A stretch of 34,858 nt of DNA from Pontibacter qinzhouensis. GTDB taxonomy: Bacteria > Bacteroidota > Bacteroidia > Cytophagales > Hymenobacteraceae. Position 1 is the stretch's first letter; every line of letters begins with the position of its first letter. Positions 15,765-24,449 of the stretch are shown in pieces. Position numbers and translations under genes: made by a program. The notes beneath the pieces are model-generated. The model was not told the DNA's origin and did no database searches. It was given only the letters and a program-made list of their open reading frames with translations. The stretch is from contig NZ_VRTY01000066.1 of NCBI RefSeq assembly GCF_008017455.1, positions 1 to 34,858 on the forward strand, written 5' to 3'.

Positions 15765-15822
15765 TACCCTTGGATGCTTTTAGGCAAATTTTCTTTGGAA
15801 GACCATTTTCATTAGAAAAATT
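15765..15822 (-). repeat. Dispersed 58-bp element, copy F
   Basis: On the minus strand it starts AATTTTTCTAATG and ends CAAGGGTA, with 37-nt spacing. The core GGTCTTCCAAAGA has TCTT paired with AAGA, a second example of a compensated change in the dyad. Confidence 0.87.
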
Positions 15823-15867
15823 CAAGTTTTAAAACGCCAGGAGCCGGCACAGATACATCAGAAACAG

Positions 15868-15909
15868 AAAAACCGGCCTTTAGCCAAATGGCGTACAGAA
15901 CCGGTTTTT
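15868..15909 (-). terminator. Terminator of the SDR gene
   Basis: AAAAACCGG (15868-15876) and CCGGTTTTT (15901-15909) are perfect complements, with an inner GCC/GGC hairpin in the loop. It is 23 bp beyond the SDR stop. A/T tracts on both sides would also allow it to stop plus-strand transcripts. Confidence 0.7.
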
Positions 15910-15932
15910 AAAGTTAACTCAGGTTACTCTTT

Positions 15933-16742
15933 CTACTCGTTAAAAGAAGGGTAGAGTACCATGCCGCCATCTACATAAATGGTGGCTCCTGTTACATAGT
16001 CGGCCTCGTCAGTTGCAAGCCAAGAGGCAACTTTTGCTATGTCTTCAGGTTCTCCTATGCGGCCATACGGAATTTGGGCCAGCATCTTTTTTTCACCTTC
16101 TTTAGAGTCCCAATCCTGCTTATTGATGTCTGTTTTAATGGCACCCGGCGAAATACTGTTTACTCTTATTTTGTGAGAGGCAAGTTCCTGAGCAAGTGTT
16201 TTCATCATCATCATGACGCCGCCTTTAGAGGTGGTGTAATTAACACGGCCACTCCACGGAATAATGTCGTGTACTGAACTGATGTAAATTATTTTTCCGG
16301 CTGCCTTAGAAATTTTTTCCTGTACACCCTGCTCCACAAAGACTTTGGCAGCTGCTCGTGCACATAAAAATGGACCTGTTAAGTTAATTCCGATTACTTT
16401 CTGCCACTGATCCATCGTCATCTCCAGTAAGCTGGCATCGTCCTGGATACCCGCATTGTTTATCAGAATGTCTAACCTGCCGAACTTTTGCATGGCTTTG
16501 TCGAAGAGTTGGGTTACTTCTTTTTCGTCTGAGACATCTGCCTTCACGATAATGGCTTCGCCTCCGTCTTTCTCAATTTGCTGCAGCGTGTCTTTGGCTC
16601 CATCTTCATCTGAATGATAATTGATGACTACCTTTGCGCCATCCTGGGCTAAAGAGATGGCAATGCCTTGCCCGATACCAGAACTGGAACCGGTAACCAG
16701 TGCCACCTGCCCCTGCAGCCGCTTTTCTTTTTTTGAACTCAT
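15933..16742 (-). CDS. SDR oxidoreductase, glucose 1-dehydrogenase-like
   Basis: 269 aa classical short-chain dehydrogenase. The cofactor motif TGSSSGIG is at residues 17-24, NNAG at 95-98 and the active-site Ser156, Tyr169 and Lys173 in ISSVHDIIPW and YTTSK. SSVHDIIPW followed by YTTSKGG closely resembles Bacillus glucose 1-dehydrogenase, and the C-terminal YVTGATIYVDGGM is standard. The absence of an acidic residue right after strand 2 (INYHSDEDGA) fits NADP use, as in glucose dehydrogenase. The sugar substrate is an inference. Monocistronic, with its own terminator. Confidence 0.92.
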   Translation of the reverse strand: MSSKKEKRLQGQVALVTGSSSGIGQGIAISLAQDGAKVVINYHSDEDGAKDTLQQIEKDGGEAIIVKADVSDEKEVTQLFDKAMQKFGRLDILINNAGIQDDASLLEMTMDQWQKVIGINLTGPFLCARAAAKVFVEQGVQEKISKAAGKIIYISSVHDIIPWSGRVNYTTSKGGVMMMMKTLAQELASHKIRVNSISPGAIKTDINKQDWDSKEGEKKMLAQIPYGRIGEPEDIAKVASWLATDEADYVTGATIYVDGGMVLYPSFNE

Positions 16743-16824
16743 AGTTTTATTTTAGTTGGTGTAGAATATGCTGTTTCAGCTAAAGCACCTTGTACCTGCT
16801 CCAGCAATTGCTTTTTCTGAAGCA

Positions 16825-16882
16825 AATTATTCTCATGAAATTCGCCTTCAGAAGGTATTTAGAGGTTTTGTTGCCAAGGGTT
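16825..16882 (+). repeat. Dispersed 58-bp element, copy G
   Basis: Starts AATTATTCTCATG, has the core GCCTTCAGAAGG and ends CAAGGGTT, with 37-nt spacing. Its last two bases are part of the minus-strand stop codon of the 16881-17510 gene, so this copy abuts a coding region directly. Confidence 0.87.
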
Positions 16883-17510
16883 AATGGTCGGCTTCTTCCA
16901 GGTGCACCAGGTAGCGTGTCAGCTTTTCCCACTGCAGGTCCTGAAACCCGGCCCAACCGCCTTCTGCAATCATGGTGTTCATTATTTTTCTGTCGCCTGC
17001 TTCTTCGCCCTGGTTATTGATGCGCTCGTTTTTGCCTATTTCGTATGCTCGCAAGGTTTTACCTTCCAGCACAACCCGGAAAGTGCTACTGGCTTCATCG
17101 GTAAAGAAGTGCTCCGTTACTTCGTCGTTATCTGTAAGTGTTTGCGGTTTCTCGGAGGGGTGAACTGTAAACTCAGCCATGTTCTCTTCTTCCTTCACAC
17201 TCGACACATCTACCCAATTCTCCAGTTCTGTTCCTGGCAAAATAATTCGAACAAAATACCCTACCTGTGGCTGTGGCTCCGTCGTTTTTCGGCCACGAGG
17301 GTCGTATAGCTCAAAAGTCGAATTAATGCCTTCCAGGTCCGTCCAGAGGTTCACATCGAATAGTTTCTTCTTGGCGCGCTCAAAGGCTTCCTTAGCGCTT
17401 GCCTCATCTGGAAAATCCTGCTCGTTGCTGAAAACCTTGTCTTTTGTTTCTTCGCCCTGCAGTACCTTTATCTCTTTTTTGGCTTTATCAAAAAAATCTT
17501 TTAATCCCAT
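16881..17510 (-). CDS. Soluble protein of unknown function, 209 aa
   Basis: ATG at 17510. The first 20 residues (GLKDFFDKAKKEIKVLQGEE) look like an amphipathic helix. A following region, DFPDEASAKEAFERAKKKLFDV, contains a short helical repeat and leads to a beta-rich domain (GYFVRIILPGTELENWVDV, STFRVVLEGKTLRAYEIG). The end, MIAEGGWAGFQDLQWEKLTRYLV, has several Trp. No signal peptide or membrane segment. I cannot assign a family. It lies upstream of the SDR gene on the same strand and downstream of a lipoprotein gene with a 78-bp gap. Confidence 0.7.
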   Translation of the reverse strand: MGLKDFFDKAKKEIKVLQGEETKDKVFSNEQDFPDEASAKEAFERAKKKLFDVNLWTDLEGINSTFELYDPRGRKTTEPQPQVGYFVRIILPGTELENWVDVSSVKEEENMAEFTVHPSEKPQTLTDNDEVTEHFFTDEASSTFRVVLEGKTLRAYEIGKNERINNQGEEAGDRKIMNTMIAEGGWAGFQDLQWEKLTRYLVHLEEADH

Positions 17511-17588
17511 GATTTCTTGTGGTTAGCAGCCGATTAAGCTGGTTTTGTGTAAACATCTTTACGCGCATTCAGGTCTTATGTTAAAACT

Positions 17589-18170
17589 TTACTTTATCCC
17601 GGTTTCTTTCAGCTGACCATCTTCCAGAACAAAGGTCTTCGGGGCGCACAGGTCGCAGGCGTTGTAGTTTATAGTAGAGTCAGGCGGATTTAAGATAAAT
17701 AACCTGCTATCGGCACTGAACCCTGCACCCAGGCCACTTTGCACCTTATCGAGCACCTGCCCGGTTTCCCGGTTAACGATATAGTGCTCCTGGCAGTTTG
17801 TGCCACAAGCCACGGTTACCACTGTGTAGCGCCCCGCGAAGTTTATTCCGGCTTTAAGGCCTTGTTGAATAGCAGCCTTGTGCTGCTGCAGGTGGTTATG
17901 GGCAGAAAAGTCGGGTGAGGTTAACTTCCCCTCATACATCTCCTCTACACGAAAAGAACGGGCAGCAGAGTCGGTGCCAGTAAAAGAGAGCTGGTACCGC
18001 TGGTAAAGCTCCGGGTTCTCGTTTGAAGAGATCGGGGTTTCTACAGTTTTAGTTTTAAGTTGCTCCTCCAGCTTCGGGTGTGTACCGGCCAGCGATTTCT
18101 CATCACCTCCACCAGATTGGCAGCCCATTGCTGTAATAAGTAGCATCGCGTAAAATTGTATTGTTTTCAT
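17589..18170 (-). CDS. Probable lipoprotein of unknown function, 193 aa
   Basis: From the ATG at 18170, MKTIQFYAMLLITAMGC is a lipoprotein signal with lipobox TAMGC. The frame is open to a TTG at 18182, but that adds only four residues before the signal. The mature protein has a poorly ordered linker and then a domain with LKAGINFAGRYTVVTVACGTNC and a late NACDLCAPKTFVLEDG, so two Cys pairs may form disulfides in the envelope. The second half resembles small secreted domains found in Gram-negative bacteria, but I know of no function. Confidence 0.75.
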   Translation of the reverse strand: MKTIQFYAMLLITAMGCQSGGGDEKSLAGTHPKLEEQLKTKTVETPISSNENPELYQRYQLSFTGTDSAARSFRVEEMYEGKLTSPDFSAHNHLQQHKAAIQQGLKAGINFAGRYTVVTVACGTNCQEHYIVNRETGQVLDKVQSGLGAGFSADSRLFILNPPDSTINYNACDLCAPKTFVLEDGQLKETGIK

Positions 18171-18342
18171 AGTTGTTGGCAAGTGTTATGTTGTTCATAC
18201 GAGGCAGAAGCGGCTTTGTGGCATGAGGCCATACGTTGTGTTCCTACACCTTAAGAATGATGCCTCGCTGGCAGCCGTAGTGGAAACTGTTTATGTACTA
18301 CCTAGTTGGGAGATATGAAATGAACTTCAGCCAGGTGCATAA

Positions 18343-18375
18343 AAAAAGCCTCTCCCGGAACAGGAGAGGCTTTTT
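18343..18375. terminator. Terminator of the pyrG-yidC operon
   Basis: AAAAAGCCTCTCC (18343-18355) pairs perfectly with GGAGAGGCTTTTT (18363-18375) around a 7-nt loop, with A/T tracts on both sides. It is 22 bp past the yidC stop. Confidence 0.88.
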
Positions 18376-18396
18376 AGGATCAAAAACAGGTACTAC

Positions 18397-20232
18397 CTAT
18401 TTTTTTGTTTTCTTATTTTTCTTTTCGGCTTCTTTTTCTGCGGCTACACGCATGGCATCCTGCATACGCTGGGCAAACGAAGTACCGCCTTTTTTATCTT
18501 TATTTTTCTCTTTGTTGATCTCCAGTTTGGCTCTTACTTTTTTGTCGTCAACAAACTTACGAATAACCGCCTGCTGGCCAAACGTAACAATGTTAGAAAC
18601 AAAGTAATAGAAGCTAAGACCTGCCGGGAACGAGTTCAGCACGAACATGAAAATAACCGGCATCAGGTAGCTGTAGAACTTCATTGGTCCCTGCATCGTG
18701 TTCATCTGGTTGTTTGACCAGGTGTAAAGAATGGTAGAGGCCGTCATCAGAAGCGTAAACATACTTACGTGGTTACCATAAAACGGAATGGTGAAAGGAA
18801 GTCTGGCAAACACATCGTAGGTAGAGAGGTCATGCGCCCACAGGAATGGCTCTTGCCGCAGTTCAATGGAGTTCGGGAAAAAGTTGAACATCGCGAACAG
18901 GATCGGGATCTGCAGGAGCATCGGTACGCAGCCGCTCATCGGGTTCACGCCCATCTCCTGGTAGAGCTTCATGGTCTCCATCTGCGTTTTCTGCATGTCG
19001 CCATCGTTACGCTCTTTTATGGCATCTATCTCCGGCTTCAGCACCTTCATCTTCGCCATAGAGAGGTAAGACTTGTAGGTGAGCGGGAACAGAATAGTTT
19101 TAATGTAGAGCACCAGCAGAATTATGATGATACCATAACTGGCAATATAATTCTCCAGGAAATCGAAGGCTGGAATAATGAGCCATTTGTTCACGTAAGA
19201 GAAAATTCCCCAGCCCAGATCGAGGTTCTTATCAAAATCGTCGGCCATGTGCTTCAGAATCTTGTAATCGTTCGGGCCGAAGTAGAACATAAAGTCACCT
19301 TTACCTGTCAGCACATCCTGCGTCGGAATAAAGATCTGGGTGGTAAGCAATTTTACAACCACGGTGTCGTTGGGGTTGGTTACAGCTTCCATGCGGGCAC
19401 CTGCAAACGAGTTAGTAGCTATAATGCCGGCAGTAAAGAAGTTCTGTTTATTGGCAACCCATTTCACCGGCTCGTCGGCCACTTCCGTTTCTGTGCCTTC
19501 TCCTATAGAAAGGTAATCGAAACCGCCGTCCACAGTATAGAAATTGATCGTGGATTTGGCGCGGTTCTGTTTTATATCACGCTCCAGTTGCTTTAGTTGG
19601 TCGCTCCAGGTAAAAGTCATGGTGTTGCCGCTAACCACACTGTTAAGACCTTTAAAATCTAATTTATACCCTAACTGAAAGCTATTGTCGAAGAGCGTGT
19701 AAACCTGATCTATATACTGGCCTTCGGCTAGTTGCGCTCTAAAGGTAATGGTCTGGGTTGCAACCTCATTCAGAGAACCGCTAACAACATCTGTTGGCGT
19801 AAAAAACAGGTCGGAGATTTTAATAGTCTTGCCATCGTTGGTGTTGAACTGCACATCGGTCTGGCTGCTTTCCTTGTCAAACAAGATAAGCGGATCGCCC
19901 TGGTAGGTTTTATAATCTTTCAGGAGCACCTCGTTTACCTGCCCGCCTTTGGTATTAAAGGAAACGCGCACATATTGGTTTTCGAGGGTCGAGGTGGCCT
20001 CTTCTCCTGTTGCGGCAGCACCAAATGCGCCCATGGCCGATGCTCTGCGTGCTTGTGCCAGCGAATCGTTCTCTACCACTGCGGGAGCAGTACTTTGTGT
20101 GTCTACATTGGCAACCTGCTCTGTTGTTTGCTGCTGTTTGGCGGCCTCATCCTTCGGTCCGGAGAAAAAGAAGGAGTAAGCCAGCAGCAATACGGCAATC
20201 AGGGCAAAGCCAATAGCTTGATTTCTATCCAT
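18397..20232 (-). CDS. yidC: Membrane protein insertase YidC
   Basis: 611 aa, typical of the long Gram-negative form. An N-terminal anchor (AIGFALIAVLLLAYSFFFSG) is followed by a large periplasmic domain to about residue 350. The conserved insertase core with about five membrane segments comes next, containing YGIIIILLVLYIKTILFPLTYKS, the cytoplasmic hairpin (MAKMKVLKPEIDAIKE) and MGVNPMSGCVPMLLQIPILFAMF. A Lys-rich tail (EAEKKNKKTKK) can bind ribosomes. YidC inserts and folds inner-membrane proteins alone or with SecYEG. It starts 34 bp after the pyrG stop and shares its transcript. Confidence 0.97.
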   Translation of the reverse strand: MDRNQAIGFALIAVLLLAYSFFFSGPKDEAAKQQQTTEQVANVDTQSTAPAVVENDSLAQARRASAMGAFGAAATGEEATSTLENQYVRVSFNTKGGQVNEVLLKDYKTYQGDPLILFDKESSQTDVQFNTNDGKTIKISDLFFTPTDVVSGSLNEVATQTITFRAQLAEGQYIDQVYTLFDNSFQLGYKLDFKGLNSVVSGNTMTFTWSDQLKQLERDIKQNRAKSTINFYTVDGGFDYLSIGEGTETEVADEPVKWVANKQNFFTAGIIATNSFAGARMEAVTNPNDTVVVKLLTTQIFIPTQDVLTGKGDFMFYFGPNDYKILKHMADDFDKNLDLGWGIFSYVNKWLIIPAFDFLENYIASYGIIIILLVLYIKTILFPLTYKSYLSMAKMKVLKPEIDAIKERNDGDMQKTQMETMKLYQEMGVNPMSGCVPMLLQIPILFAMFNFFPNSIELRQEPFLWAHDLSTYDVFARLPFTIPFYGNHVSMFTLLMTASTILYTWSNNQMNTMQGPMKFYSYLMPVIFMFVLNSFPAGLSFYYFVSNIVTFGQQAVIRKFVDDKKVRAKLEINKEKNKDKKGGTSFAQRMQDAMRVAAEKEAEKKNKKTKK

Positions 20233-20266
20233 TTAATACTTATTGAAATGTGTGTGGTTTATTTGC

Positions 20267-21886
20267 TTAATTAGATTTGGCATAGTTCATGGCTGCCTTA
20301 ATAAATTTAACGAAGAGAGGGTGCGGCGTTAGCACGGTACTCTTAAGTTCGGGGTGGAATTGGGCCGCCACAAACCAGGGGTGGTTCTGCAACTCGAAAA
20401 TTTCTACCAGTCCGGTTTCAGGATTTGTGCCAGAGGCTACCATGCCGGCTTCCTGAAACTGAGGTAAATAGCTGTTATTGAACTCATAACGGTGTCTGTG
20501 GCGCTCAGAAATCTTCGACTTACCATAAATAGAATAAGCTTTAGATCCCTTTTTTAGTTCACAAGTATAAGCACCTAAGCGCATGGTTCCACCTTTTTGC
20601 GTAATTTCTTTCTGCTCCGCCATCATGTCTATGATCGGGTGAGGCGTGCTGGCATCCATTTCGGTAGAGGCAGCACCTGCCAGACCGAGCACATTACGGG
20701 CAAACTCAACGGCGGCACACTGCATGCCCAGGCAAATACCCAGAAACGGAATATTGTTTTCGCGCACGTATTTTATAGTCTCGATTTTACCATGAAAGCC
20801 CCGCTCGCCAAAGCCAGGTGCCACCAGTACACCGTTCATGTGCTGCAGCATGGTGCCCACGTTCTCCTCGTTTATATGCTCCGACTGAATCCATTTTACA
20901 GTTACTTTGCACTCGTTCTGGGCACCGGCATGAATAAAGGCTTCTATAATCGACTTATAAGCATCGGGCAGCTCCACATATTTCCCAACAAGGGCAATGT
21001 TCACTTCTGCCGTAGGGTTTTTCAGGCGTCCTAGAAACTCTTTCCAGCTATCGAGTTCAGGGTCTATGTTCTTGTTGAGTTTCAGCTTATTTATTACGCG
21101 CTCATCCAGCTTCTCTTTGCGCATCAGCAGCGGCACATCATAAATAGACTCTGCATCGAGCGACTCTATAACCGAGTTAACTTTTACGTTACAGAACAAG
21201 GCAATTTTTTTGCGCATCTCTGCCGGAATAGCGTATTCGGAGCGGCAAACCAGAATATCGGGTTGCACTCCGGCTTCTGAGAGTGCTTTAACAGAATGTT
21301 GCGTCGGTTTTGTTTTTAGCTCACCGGCAGCTTTCAGGTATGGAACAAGCGTTAAATGAATCACCACCGACTCGTGCGTGCCAAGCTCCCAGCGCAGCTG
21401 CCTTACGGCCTCCACAAACGGCAGCGACTCTATGTCACCAATGCAGCCCCCGATTTCGGTGATAACAATGTCGTACTCACCTGTTTGCCCCAGTAGCAGC
21501 ATTCTGCGTTTAATCTCATCAGTTATATGCGGAATTACCTGCACTGTTTTACCTAAGAAGGCTCCCTGGCGCTCCTGCGTAATAACGTGATTGTAAATTC
21601 TGCCGGTTGTAACGTTGTTCGACTGGGAGGTAGGCACGTTCAGGAAACGTTCGTAATGCCCCAGGTCAAGGTCGGTTTCAGCCCCGTCTTCGGTTACATA
21701 GCACTCCCCGTGCTCATAGGGGTTCATAGTGCCTGGGTCGATGTTGATGTACGGGTCGAATTTCTGAATGGTGACGGAGTAGCCTCTTGCCTGTAAAAGT
21801 TTGGCAAGAGAGGCGGAGATAATACCTTTGCCAAGAGAGGAGGTAACACCGCCGGTAACGAAAACATACTTAGTTGTAGAAGCCAT
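20267..21886 (-). CDS. pyrG: CTP synthase
   Basis: 539 aa, full length. The synthase domain starts KYVFVTGGVTSSLGKGIISA (P-loop, residues 11-21) and continues with KFDPYINIDPGTMNPYEHGE. The C-terminal class I glutamine amidotransferase domain has nucleophile Cys385 in FLGICLGMQ and the His/Glu pair in QFHPELKS near residue 512. It makes CTP from UTP, ATP and glutamine. First gene of the pyrG-yidC operon, with a predicted promoter 26 bp upstream of the ATG. Confidence 0.98.
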   Translation of the reverse strand: MASTTKYVFVTGGVTSSLGKGIISASLAKLLQARGYSVTIQKFDPYINIDPGTMNPYEHGECYVTEDGAETDLDLGHYERFLNVPTSQSNNVTTGRIYNHVITQERQGAFLGKTVQVIPHITDEIKRRMLLLGQTGEYDIVITEIGGCIGDIESLPFVEAVRQLRWELGTHESVVIHLTLVPYLKAAGELKTKPTQHSVKALSEAGVQPDILVCRSEYAIPAEMRKKIALFCNVKVNSVIESLDAESIYDVPLLMRKEKLDERVINKLKLNKNIDPELDSWKEFLGRLKNPTAEVNIALVGKYVELPDAYKSIIEAFIHAGAQNECKVTVKWIQSEHINEENVGTMLQHMNGVLVAPGFGERGFHGKIETIKYVRENNIPFLGICLGMQCAAVEFARNVLGLAGAASTEMDASTPHPIIDMMAEQKEITQKGGTMRLGAYTCELKKGSKAYSIYGKSKISERHRHRYEFNNSYLPQFQEAGMVASGTNPETGLVEIFELQNHPWFVAAQFHPELKSTVLTPHPLFVKFIKAAMNYAKSN

Positions 21887-21911
21887 AAGTTAGGGTAAGT
21901 CTTATGGACTG

Positions 21912-21919
21912 CAAAGGTA
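21912..21919 (-). promoter_or_regulatory. Predicted -7 element of the pyrG promoter
   Basis: The minus strand reads TACCTTTG, an exact TAnnTTTG, ending 26 bp before the pyrG ATG. I found no clear TTG at the -33 distance, so the promoter is only partly supported. Confidence 0.45.
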
Positions 21920-22311
21920 CTATAATTATTTTATTATCCTGCCATTAAGCTTTACACTTCGCTGGTTGCATAGGTATATTAAAATTAAGATTCAAGCCGA
22001 AAATTTAAGTATTTAAGCCAATTGTTCGTTAATCTTGCGCTGTTAGTTACAAAACCGTGGGTGCGTAAGCCACCGCCCCAGGTTTTTATAACTTAATAGA
22101 CATTGCTAAATAGTAGCCGAGTCGCTCTACATAAGTTAAAAAGGGTAAGCAACCAAGGTGCTTCGTAGTTTAAGTTTTTGGCGCTGTTCCTGATCAACCA
22201 ATTGGAGCGGCAACGAGTATGTAAAAAAGTGTTATTAAGAAGAGAAGAGTTGATGCGTAAAAGGATTCTTAAGGCTGTAAATAATCAAAGGTTTCTAAAG
22301 CGATTAGTTTT
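21920..22311. other. Divergent intergenic region between pyrG and the acyltransferase
   Basis: Contains the GC-rich stem-loop described at 22046-22092. I see no repeat copy, tRNA or coding region in the remainder, although the stretch 22100-22200 is of mixed composition and might be transcribed. Confidence 0.4.
22046..22092. other. Structured stem-loop of unknown role upstream of pyrG
   Basis: GTTA/TAAC and AAAACC/GGTTTT form an outer stem. TGGG/CCCA, or alternatively GTGG/CCAC, forms an inner one around GCGTAAG. It is the most GC-rich and most structured part of an otherwise AT-rich spacer. It could be a small RNA terminator, a pyrG leader structure or a protein site; no gene ends here that would need a terminator. 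Confidence 0.35.
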
Positions 22312-23358
22312 ATGAGATCGGCCACACCTTTACAAGCGCTAAACAGGCAACATAAAAAAGTTCGGTACCAGCAGATCGACGTTATTAAAGGACTGGCCAC
22401 TGTGGCTGTTATTTTATTGCATGCCTTTACCTACGAGGAGCTACTCTCATCTTTTGCCATTTTCCATATCTGGCAGGCGGTTCCGTTGTTTATGATTCTG
22501 ATGGGCTTAAACCTTGGCCTCTCACCAGTAGGTAGTCAGACCTCGCTGGCAGCAATATATAACTCGAAAGGTTTCCGGAAAAAAGTAAAAAGAATTGTGG
22601 TGCCGGTGCTGGTGCTCTATGGAGTAGCCCTGGCAGCGGGAGGAGTCTGGCATTATTTTACAGGCGAAGATAAAATTCAGTTTAAATGGCTGAGCTTTCT
22701 GGGGCTTTTACCTGTTACAGGCCGTGGCAATTATTTTATAACGCTGGTGCTGCAGTCGCTGGTGCTGCTGCCGTTTATCGGGCACTACTACCAGCGCCTG
22801 CCCGGAGCCACTATTGTGGTTCTGATTGTACTAGAGGTAGTATTCTTACTCTGGTTTGCCCCTTTTACTTTTAGTGTAGAACAGACTTACCTGTACAGTG
22901 CGGCCTTTCCGCGTTACTTTTCGGCTATTGCTTTCGGGCTTGTCTTATCGGAGGTAGTTGTGTTGCCGCTACAGAAAAAGCGGTTGCTGCCGTTGCTGTT
23001 ACTTGCCCTGGCCAGCGCTGTCTTTCTTTACCAGATATTGTACAACATATCCGATTTTGATGTGGTGCGGCAGGAGTGGCAGACGCAGTTCGTGTTATCT
23101 TTTGGATATGCTGCCTTGTTGGTCTTGCTGCTTTTCAGGTTTTTGCCGAATTGGTCAGAAAACTGGGTTTTAAGTTTGTTAGCCAGAATAGGAAAAGCCT
23201 CTTACCACATCTTTCTTATTCAGATTGTTTATTTTGGTCTGGTGGCGCAGGAGTACTCCTTTGCATTGGCCTTAGCAATTTGCCTTCCTGCCGGATACGT
23301 TTTTTTCCTTCTAGAAAGCAAACTGTTGCAAGGTAGGCCCGATAGCAGGAAGCACTAG
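22312..23358 (+). CDS. Acyltransferase family 3 membrane protein
   Basis: 348 aa with about ten hydrophobic segments. The start RYQQIDVIKGLATVAVILLHAF (residues 18-39) contains the D-x-x-K/R-G and catalytic-type His of the acyltransferase_3/OafA family. The stretch FHIWQAVPLFMILMGLNLG is the next conserved part, and the C-terminal IGKASYHIFLIQIVYFG is also typical. Family members O-acylate surface carbohydrates or other substrates at the inner membrane. The target here is unknown, as no glycan genes are nearby. Monocistronic. Its stop is 17 bp from the convergent hydrolase gene. Confidence 0.85.
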   Translation: MRSATPLQALNRQHKKVRYQQIDVIKGLATVAVILLHAFTYEELLSSFAIFHIWQAVPLFMILMGLNLGLSPVGSQTSLAAIYNSKGFRKKVKRIVVPVLVLYGVALAAGGVWHYFTGEDKIQFKWLSFLGLLPVTGRGNYFITLVLQSLVLLPFIGHYYQRLPGATIVVLIVLEVVFLLWFAPFTFSVEQTYLYSAAFPRYFSAIAFGLVLSEVVVLPLQKKRLLPLLLLALASAVFLYQILYNISDFDVVRQEWQTQFVLSFGYAALLVLLLFRFLPNWSENWVLSLLARIGKASYHIFLIQIVYFGLVAQEYSFALALAICLPAGYVFFLLESKLLQGRPDSRKH

Positions 23359-23375
23359 ACATAATAGAAAAACTG

Positions 23376-24449
23376 CTACCGGCGTTTCTGCTCATTCAGC
23401 CAGAGCAGTGTCGGGTTATAAGCCATGTCGTGTACCCCTTCAAACAGCACCAGCTTCACATTTGCCGATTCTCTGCTAAACATTACAGCCGGATCGGTAG
23501 GAGAAAAATAAGGGTCTTCTGTCGTTCCCTCCAGGTCTTCAGGTAATTCTTTTTTCTGATCAATATACTTCATATGCTCCTGCGAGAGGGTATCGGCAGG
23601 AGCGGCTAGTATGTTGAATGCCCGCATGGAGTGACTTGCCGGCACCAGCACATCCTGCATGCCGTGGGCCAGAAAAACAGGTATGTCTCTTGCGTTTAGA
23701 AGGTAGGTGATGGGGCTACGTCGCTTGCCTTCTGCAAAAGCAGGCGTATCGGGCTCCGGCACACCGCCTAAAGAGGCTTCTACCTGTCTGTTATACTTCC
23801 GGTCCGGATAATAGAGGTTAAATTTATACCAATCAGTGAGATCCAGAATCGGTACCCAGGCCACAACACCTGCCCAGATTTCCGGATGCCTGCTGGCTAC
23901 GACCAGCGCCGTCATGGCGCCGCCGGAGGAGCCGACCAGGTACACGCGGCTGGGATCTATGGCGGCATTGTTTTTAGCAAAATTAACGGCATCCACAATA
24001 TCCTGTATGGCCAGGTCAGAAGCAGTGGCTTCGGGCTTTTCGAAGGTGCCCCTGAAATTGGGGTGAATAAAAGCCCAGTCTCTTTCTTTGCACCACTCGG
24101 CGTAGGGTATGCTTACTTCCTGCAGGTACTCACTGCTCCAGCTGTGCAGCATTACCAGCAGCGGTTTTGGCGTTTCAGTGCCTGAGTTGTAAAACAGCGC
24201 AGGCTCTTTTTTGCCATCTGCTGAAGAGGTAATAGAAACCTTTTCTATCTGAGGAATTTCCCTCTTCCAGGCATCGAAGTTTTCTTCTGCAAAGGTGGCC
24301 GGATATGCTTTGGAGGTGGTGTAGCCGCGTTCTGAAAATTTTGGTGGTTCTTTGGGTACTTCTGCAACAGTACCTTTTTTTTCTCCGGAACAAGAAACCA
24401 TGTAAGAGCAAATCAGCACCAAAAGCACACGGCGAAACAGAATTTCCAT
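23376..24449 (-). CDS. Prolyl-oligopeptidase-like serine hydrolase lipoprotein
   Basis: 357 aa. The lipoprotein signal ends at MVSC (Cys20). The alpha/beta hydrolase domain shows LLVMLHSWSS (oxyanion strand), nucleophile Ser175 in VGSSGGAMTAL, the acid in HGMQDVLVPASHSM and the His in FEGVHDM near the end. It belongs with prolyl oligopeptidase/dienelactone hydrolase-like enzymes and probably cleaves peptides or esters in the periplasm or at the outer membrane. There is no N-terminal beta-propeller, so it is not a full prolyl oligopeptidase. Specific substrate unknown. Confidence 0.85.
   Translation of the reverse strand: MEILFRRVLLVLICSYMVSCSGEKKGTVAEVPKEPPKFSERGYTTSKAYPATFAEENFDAWKREIPQIEKVSITSSADGKKEPALFYNSGTETPKPLLVMLHSWSSEYLQEVSIPYAEWCKERDWAFIHPNFRGTFEKPEATASDLAIQDIVDAVNFAKNNAAIDPSRVYLVGSSGGAMTALVVASRHPEIWAGVVAWVPILDLTDWYKFNLYYPDRKYNRQVEASLGGVPEPDTPAFAEGKRRSPITYLLNARDIPVFLAHGMQDVLVPASHSMRAFNILAAPADTLSQEHMKYIDQKKELPEDLEGTTEDPYFSPTDPAVMFSRESANVKLVLFEGVHDMAYNPTLLWLNEQKRR

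Noticed and set aside
18769..19596. 275-aa plus-strand frame opposite yidC
   Set aside because: It lies wholly inside yidC in antisense, has no recognisable domain and is rich in His/Arg as expected of a shadow frame.
22100..22210. Possible tRNA or small stable RNA downstream of the pyrG-side stem-loop
   Set aside because: No cloverleaf or conserved tRNA T-loop (GGTTCRA-type) could be built, and no known RNA consensus was recognised.
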